From: Galeruca laticollis
Lineage: Eukaryota; Arthropoda; Insecta; Coleoptera; Chrysomelidae
Reading direction: 5' to 3'
NCBI GenBank assembly: GCA_963921935.1
Contig: OY998179.1
Span: forward strand, 62,912,222 to 62,976,221
Length of the DNA: 64,000 nt
Position numbers and translations under genes: made by a program. A model generated the notes under the pieces. It was not told the origin of the DNA, searched no databases, and saw only the letters and a program-made list of their open reading frames with translations. This document shows positions 60,758 through 64,000 of the stretch, piece by piece. Every line of letters begins with the position of its first letter. The first letter of the stretch is position 1.

Positions 60758-60760
<3 letters not shown>
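60520..60760. mobile_element. Retrozyme-like block E, short and decayed
   Basis: A short minus-strand piece (60522-60556, ACTTGGGAGCAAGGATGTTA) meets a plus-strand piece containing the inverted match, then part of one unit with a decayed hammerhead and the CTTTGTTGT end at (TA)n. It repeats the head-to-head pattern in miniature. Confidence 0.7.
60649..60693 (+). ncRNA. Decayed hammerhead ribozyme, block E
   Basis: First core box reads CCGATGA and stem I is broken; GAAA and the stem III palindrome remain. Confidence 0.6.

Positions 60761-60801
<41 letters not shown>
60761..60801. repeat. (TA)n microsatellite
   Basis: 3' tail of block E. Confidence 0.95.
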
Positions 60802-60803
<2 letters not shown>

Positions 60804-62858
60804 GGGTGGCCCACCACATTCGCCTCGGTATTTCAACGAGAAATGAAGAGAGTTAGGGGAAAACATTTAGCACACTCATATGTGGGTCCATGAGGAGCAT
60901 ATTCCAAAATTATTTTGAAATATATAGGGTGATCTCCAAAAAAATAACATACCAAAGTTATATTTTTTCTTATGGAACACCCTATATTTTTTATATTTTT
61001 AGGTACTATAGACAAAATAAGAGTGAAATAGTATTATATTTCACATACTTAAAACTGACCGTTTCTGAGAAATTTTGAGAAATTTAAAAATACAGACCAT
61101 AATTTGAAAATTGTGTTCACCCTGTAACGTATAACGAGCTGCTCGTGATTAAATGTACTGCTTAGCTCAAAGGTCAAAGTTAATTACTACATGAAATTTT
61201 TAATGCAATATTACACAGAGTGTAGAAAAAATTGCCTTAAAATTTGGACATACATTTAATCAAATAACTTTTTCAAGTTGAATGGAACACCCCATATTTA
61301 GTGGCGTAGTTTGACGCAGAATTAGATTCCCTTCACAACTATATTAGGGTTCCCTATACCTATCTCTTCAGCTTTTTACAAAAAAGGCGTTTTTATATTT
61401 GACTTATGATTACATCTTTTATCTTAAAAATGAAACACACTGTATTGTAATGAAAAGCTCAAAAAGCGTTTTAAAAACCTTTCTATTACGGAATACGTAG
61501 ATTCGCTTGAAGCACAAGTTTAAATTTTTGGAAATACGGTGTATCTAAAGTAAAGTGCAGGCAAATGTGAAAACTCAAATCTTAAACACCAAACTTTTGT
61601 AAAACCCATAAACAAAAATTCAGTCGTTGATCATAATCTTCTTCAAAGAGCTGTTGATGTAGTTATGTTGACGTATGAAGGTATCATATACAACCTACAC
61701 GTTGATCCTCCGCGTTGTTTAATGACCCGTGTAACTAAATTATATTTTCACACTTTTTTTTGTTCGCTAAATGATATTTTTTACTACGCTACACTAATTC
61801 TTAACTGACTTCAATTTCTCTTCTTTTTTCTTGCCCCAACCTCTTTTTGCACCGGTTATAACATTACAGCATTTTTTCTATCATGGCATTCATGATAACT
61901 AAAATTTCAAAAACAATTTTTGAAGTAAATGTCCACTTTCACCTGCATTCGCTTTATTCGTTTGTCCACCACTATTACCGGCTTGCGCAATCACTATTTC
62001 TTCTTTTGATAGTAGTTGTCCCATTTTAACTTACTAATATTTATTTTATCAATTATTACTCATCTTCTAAGCGGGTCCTGTCATAGTTGTCAAGTAATAA
62101 TTGATTTATTAACTTTAATACAATAAAAAGACAATTTCCTCTTAACTCCTTTATATATTTTGCTTGACTCGTACTGTTTTATATCATAACATAATTTCAA
62201 AGTGTTGACTAGGTACACTTGCAAGTTTGCACATTCCACCGAACATCGATTTGTTATGTATTGCCAGTTTACCAATTCATACATTACAAGCGCTACCTAA
62301 AGCAGAACTGTATTGTTTCACTATTCTTAATATAACCCGCCTTGTTGTATTTTTTAACCTCTCCGTATATCTATTTGATTTGAATTTATTGCAAATTGGA
62401 AGAGCCATGGAAATAATACGTACTCATTTCTACATCAGACAAACAATTCTAAACATTAAAATGTTATAGATAAAATCTATTTGCGGTACAAATTGTGAGC
62501 ATTTCGACTGCTCGCGGTGTGAGTAAGATTTTCGTGTTCAATAATATTCTATATTTTTTATAATTTCTGTTATGATCATTTACGGAGCCTTGGTAGGTTT
62601 ATATTTATTGAATACGCCTCGGGTTCAATTGTAGTTCAATAATAATGTCTAACGTCGATATTATCGTTGTTGTCATTAGCCTATATACAGAACCTAGAAG
62701 GACGAAATGTCTATTATTCTATGAGAATACACCAAAGTTTTCATACCTTTTTCTTCATTTTATGAATAATTTATTGATTAAATCAGAATTCAAATTGTAA
62801 GAGTACGCAAGTCAATAAAAAAGTAGGTATATAGAAATTATATTGGAAATAATATTAT
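60802..62858. other. Unassigned AT-rich region with transposon-like phrases
   Basis: Contains scattered phrases such as ACCCTATA and CACCCTGTAACG that recur in insect interspersed repeats, but no ends or coding sequence could be defined. Confidence 0.4.
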
Positions 62859-63326
62859 TGTAATGTTTTTCTAATTTATTTAAAACGTAAACGGGTGGGA
62901 TGAATTTTAAACACACGGTAGGTTCACTTACTTAATTTATCTAAACACTAAACTAATCACTAACACTTGATTTATATATACTCAGTACATTCACTTAAAC
63001 TAATTTATATTCACTTATTTACTGTTTAACTCACTATGTCAAATTATAAACTAAACTCATCCGCTGATCAGTCCATTATTTATATCAAATCCTTTTTTAC
63101 TAGAACATTCCGGACTGCGGCTTACACAAAACAAATGCCTTTCGCGATGTTTCTCGATTGCCGGCTTAATCCTTAAAAGACCTTCCGAGAACATGTCTAT
63201 AAAAACGGTCACAATAAATCCCAATAGACCTTCACAGAATTCGGCGCGCTCGCCATTTATTAACCTTGTTAACATAACGTTACAGGACCGTACTTAGTAT
63301 CTGATTCGGTGTGCGAGTTCGTAACA
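62859..63326 (-). repeat. 3' LTR of the macro-domain element
   Basis: Minus strand starts TGTTACGAACTCGCACACC and is taken to end at ACATTACA. A TATA-like GATATAAATAATGG lies near 63075-63088 on the minus strand and would suit the LTR promoter. The 3' limit is uncertain. Confidence 0.55.
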
Positions 63327-63341
63327 TTACCCCCTCCTTAG
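63327..63341 (-). other. Polypurine tract
   Basis: AAGGAGGGGGTAA on the minus strand directly before the LTR start. Confidence 0.65.
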
Positions 63342-63354
63342 ATGAAAGTTCCTC

Positions 63355-64000
63355 TTAGAACTTTTGAGTAGCCGAGATTGGATGTTTGAATCGGCAACTG
63401 ACTTCATTTCTACACTTTCCAATCTTATGGAAATAGCAGGGCACCGTCTTAAACGGATAATGATAACAGGGGTTGTAGCAGCAAATTAATATCTGGACAC
63501 CGGTATCTCTAAAGATAACTTCTACCATGTTCCTAATGATTCGCCAATCCAAATAGTTACTCGCTATCTTAGGCATAGCCAGTTTCTTCAAGCTGGATTC
63601 TAAAACATGGTCTCGTAGGTTTCGAAGTGCTTCCCACAGATCGCGGTAGGTAGATCGATCTTGAAATTCATTTTTAGTTACCACGTAGAATACATATCGC
63701 GAATTATGTTTCAGTTTCAGTGTCTTGCCAGGGGCTGGAATCTGGTCTTCAAGTTTCTCTAATTGCCCGAACATCTTTCAAAACACGGATGCCAACCCTC
63801 GTGCGTTCTTGAGACGAGCGGGCATGTGCCAGTGAATAATCTTCCGGGAGAGTGAACAAATCTTGTCGTTGTTCTGAAGTGACTCCATATCTAGCTTTCC
63901 CGGTACCTCCATACGAGCCCATAAATTCATCGAAGGTAGGGTCAGACACATCTTGAATAAGGTTTACTCCTTCCTCTAGGTCATGGTCTCCTTCGAATGT
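63355..64000 (-). pseudogene. Macro-domain plus CCCH zinc finger protein, broken, runs off window
   Basis: Macro domains bind or hydrolyse ADP-ribose. The first part (to about 63820) has DLFTLPEDYSLAHA, the usual start of this fold in ALC1-like macro proteins. A frameshift near 63820 and a TGA near 63783 separate it from the main frame 63774-63355, which has MFGQLEKLEDQ, YVFYVVTKNEF, YRDLWEALRNLRDHV, MPKIASNYLDW and VQILICCYN, the strands and helices of the rest of the domain. The usual glycines of the C-terminal loop (GCGLDGL-type) are replaced by ASNYLD. It ends in a C-x7-C-x5-C-x3-H finger (CYFHKIGKCRNEVSCRFKHP). Its place just before a polypurine tract and LTR suggests it is the last ORF of an LTR element. 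Confidence 0.6.

Larger units (their letters stand above)
62859..64000 (-). mobile_element. 3' end of an LTR retrotransposon with a macro-domain ORF
   Basis: On the minus strand: a broken macro-domain/CCCH frame, a polypurine tract GGAGGGGGTAA, then a 468-bp LTR beginning TGTTACGAAC. The element enters from beyond the right edge of the window, so gag, pol and the 5' LTR are not visible and the superfamily (probably Ty3/gypsy) is inferred. Confidence 0.62.

Overview
This is a window of insect-type nuclear DNA: AT-rich, no operons, and almost wholly built from transposable elements. The families present (piggyBac, PIF/Harbinger, mariner-like, the R1/LOA, I, R4/Dong and RTE groups of LINEs, Ty3/gypsy LTR elements, EN+ Penelope-like elements) suggest a large-genome arthropod, probably an insect. 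I found no convincing host gene and cannot name the species.

Layout. 0.4-3.4 kb: a piggyBac element with classic asymmetric ends and a broken transposase, interrupted near its 3' end by a (TA)n-flanked relic carrying hammerhead-like motifs. 3.7-8.2 kb (-): a decayed LOA/R1-type LINE. 9.0-11.9 kb: a decayed mariner-like transposon into which an R1-type LINE fragment jumped (9-bp target duplication). 12.4-15.5 kb: the 3' part of an I-clade LINE with a (TAA)n tail. 15.5-19.1 kb: an R4/Dong-type LINE sitting in that TAA tail. 19.2-21.6 kb: the 5' part of another I-type LINE. A 1.15-kb piece spanning the last junction is duplicated at 22.9-24.0 kb. 25.8-28.9 kb (-): an RTE LINE broken by one amber codon, then a tRNA-like SINE segment. 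29.1-34.75 kb: a Ty3/gypsy element with two 307-bp LTRs, broken by one stop codon, inserted in (TA)n. 45.4-47.8 kb: a Harbinger element in an 11-bp minisatellite. 51.9-52.8 kb: a LINE fragment. 59.0-59.5 kb and 62.9-64.0 kb: 3' ends of two LTR elements on the minus strand; the second carries a macro domain plus a CCCH zinc finger and runs off the window.

The most interesting system is a family of ~350-bp repeats found in five blocks (34.9-36.3, 39.1-39.8, 43.6-44.7, 52.8-54.0 and 60.5-60.8 kb). Each repeat contains a recognisable type I hammerhead ribozyme (15 copies, a few decayed). At 52.8-54.0 kb four ribozymes lie exactly 351 bp apart. The repeats look like animal retrozymes, non-autonomous retroelements thought to move as small circular RNAs. 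The blocks are mostly head-to-head pairs of 5'-truncated copies whose outer (3') ends run into (TA)n. An almost complete Penelope-like element (36.3-39.0 kb), flanked by inverted pseudo-LTRs that hold a decayed hammerhead-like motif and also bordered by (TA)n, lies between two of the blocks and is a natural candidate for the enzyme source. I propose that self-complementary (TA)n targets prime reverse transcription from both broken ends, giving head-to-head, double-tailed insertions.

Most proteins here are inactivated by stops or frameshifts. Long stretches at 8.2-9.0, 40.3-42.8, 48.0-51.9 and 54.0-62.9 kb are AT-rich DNA in which I see only short repeats.
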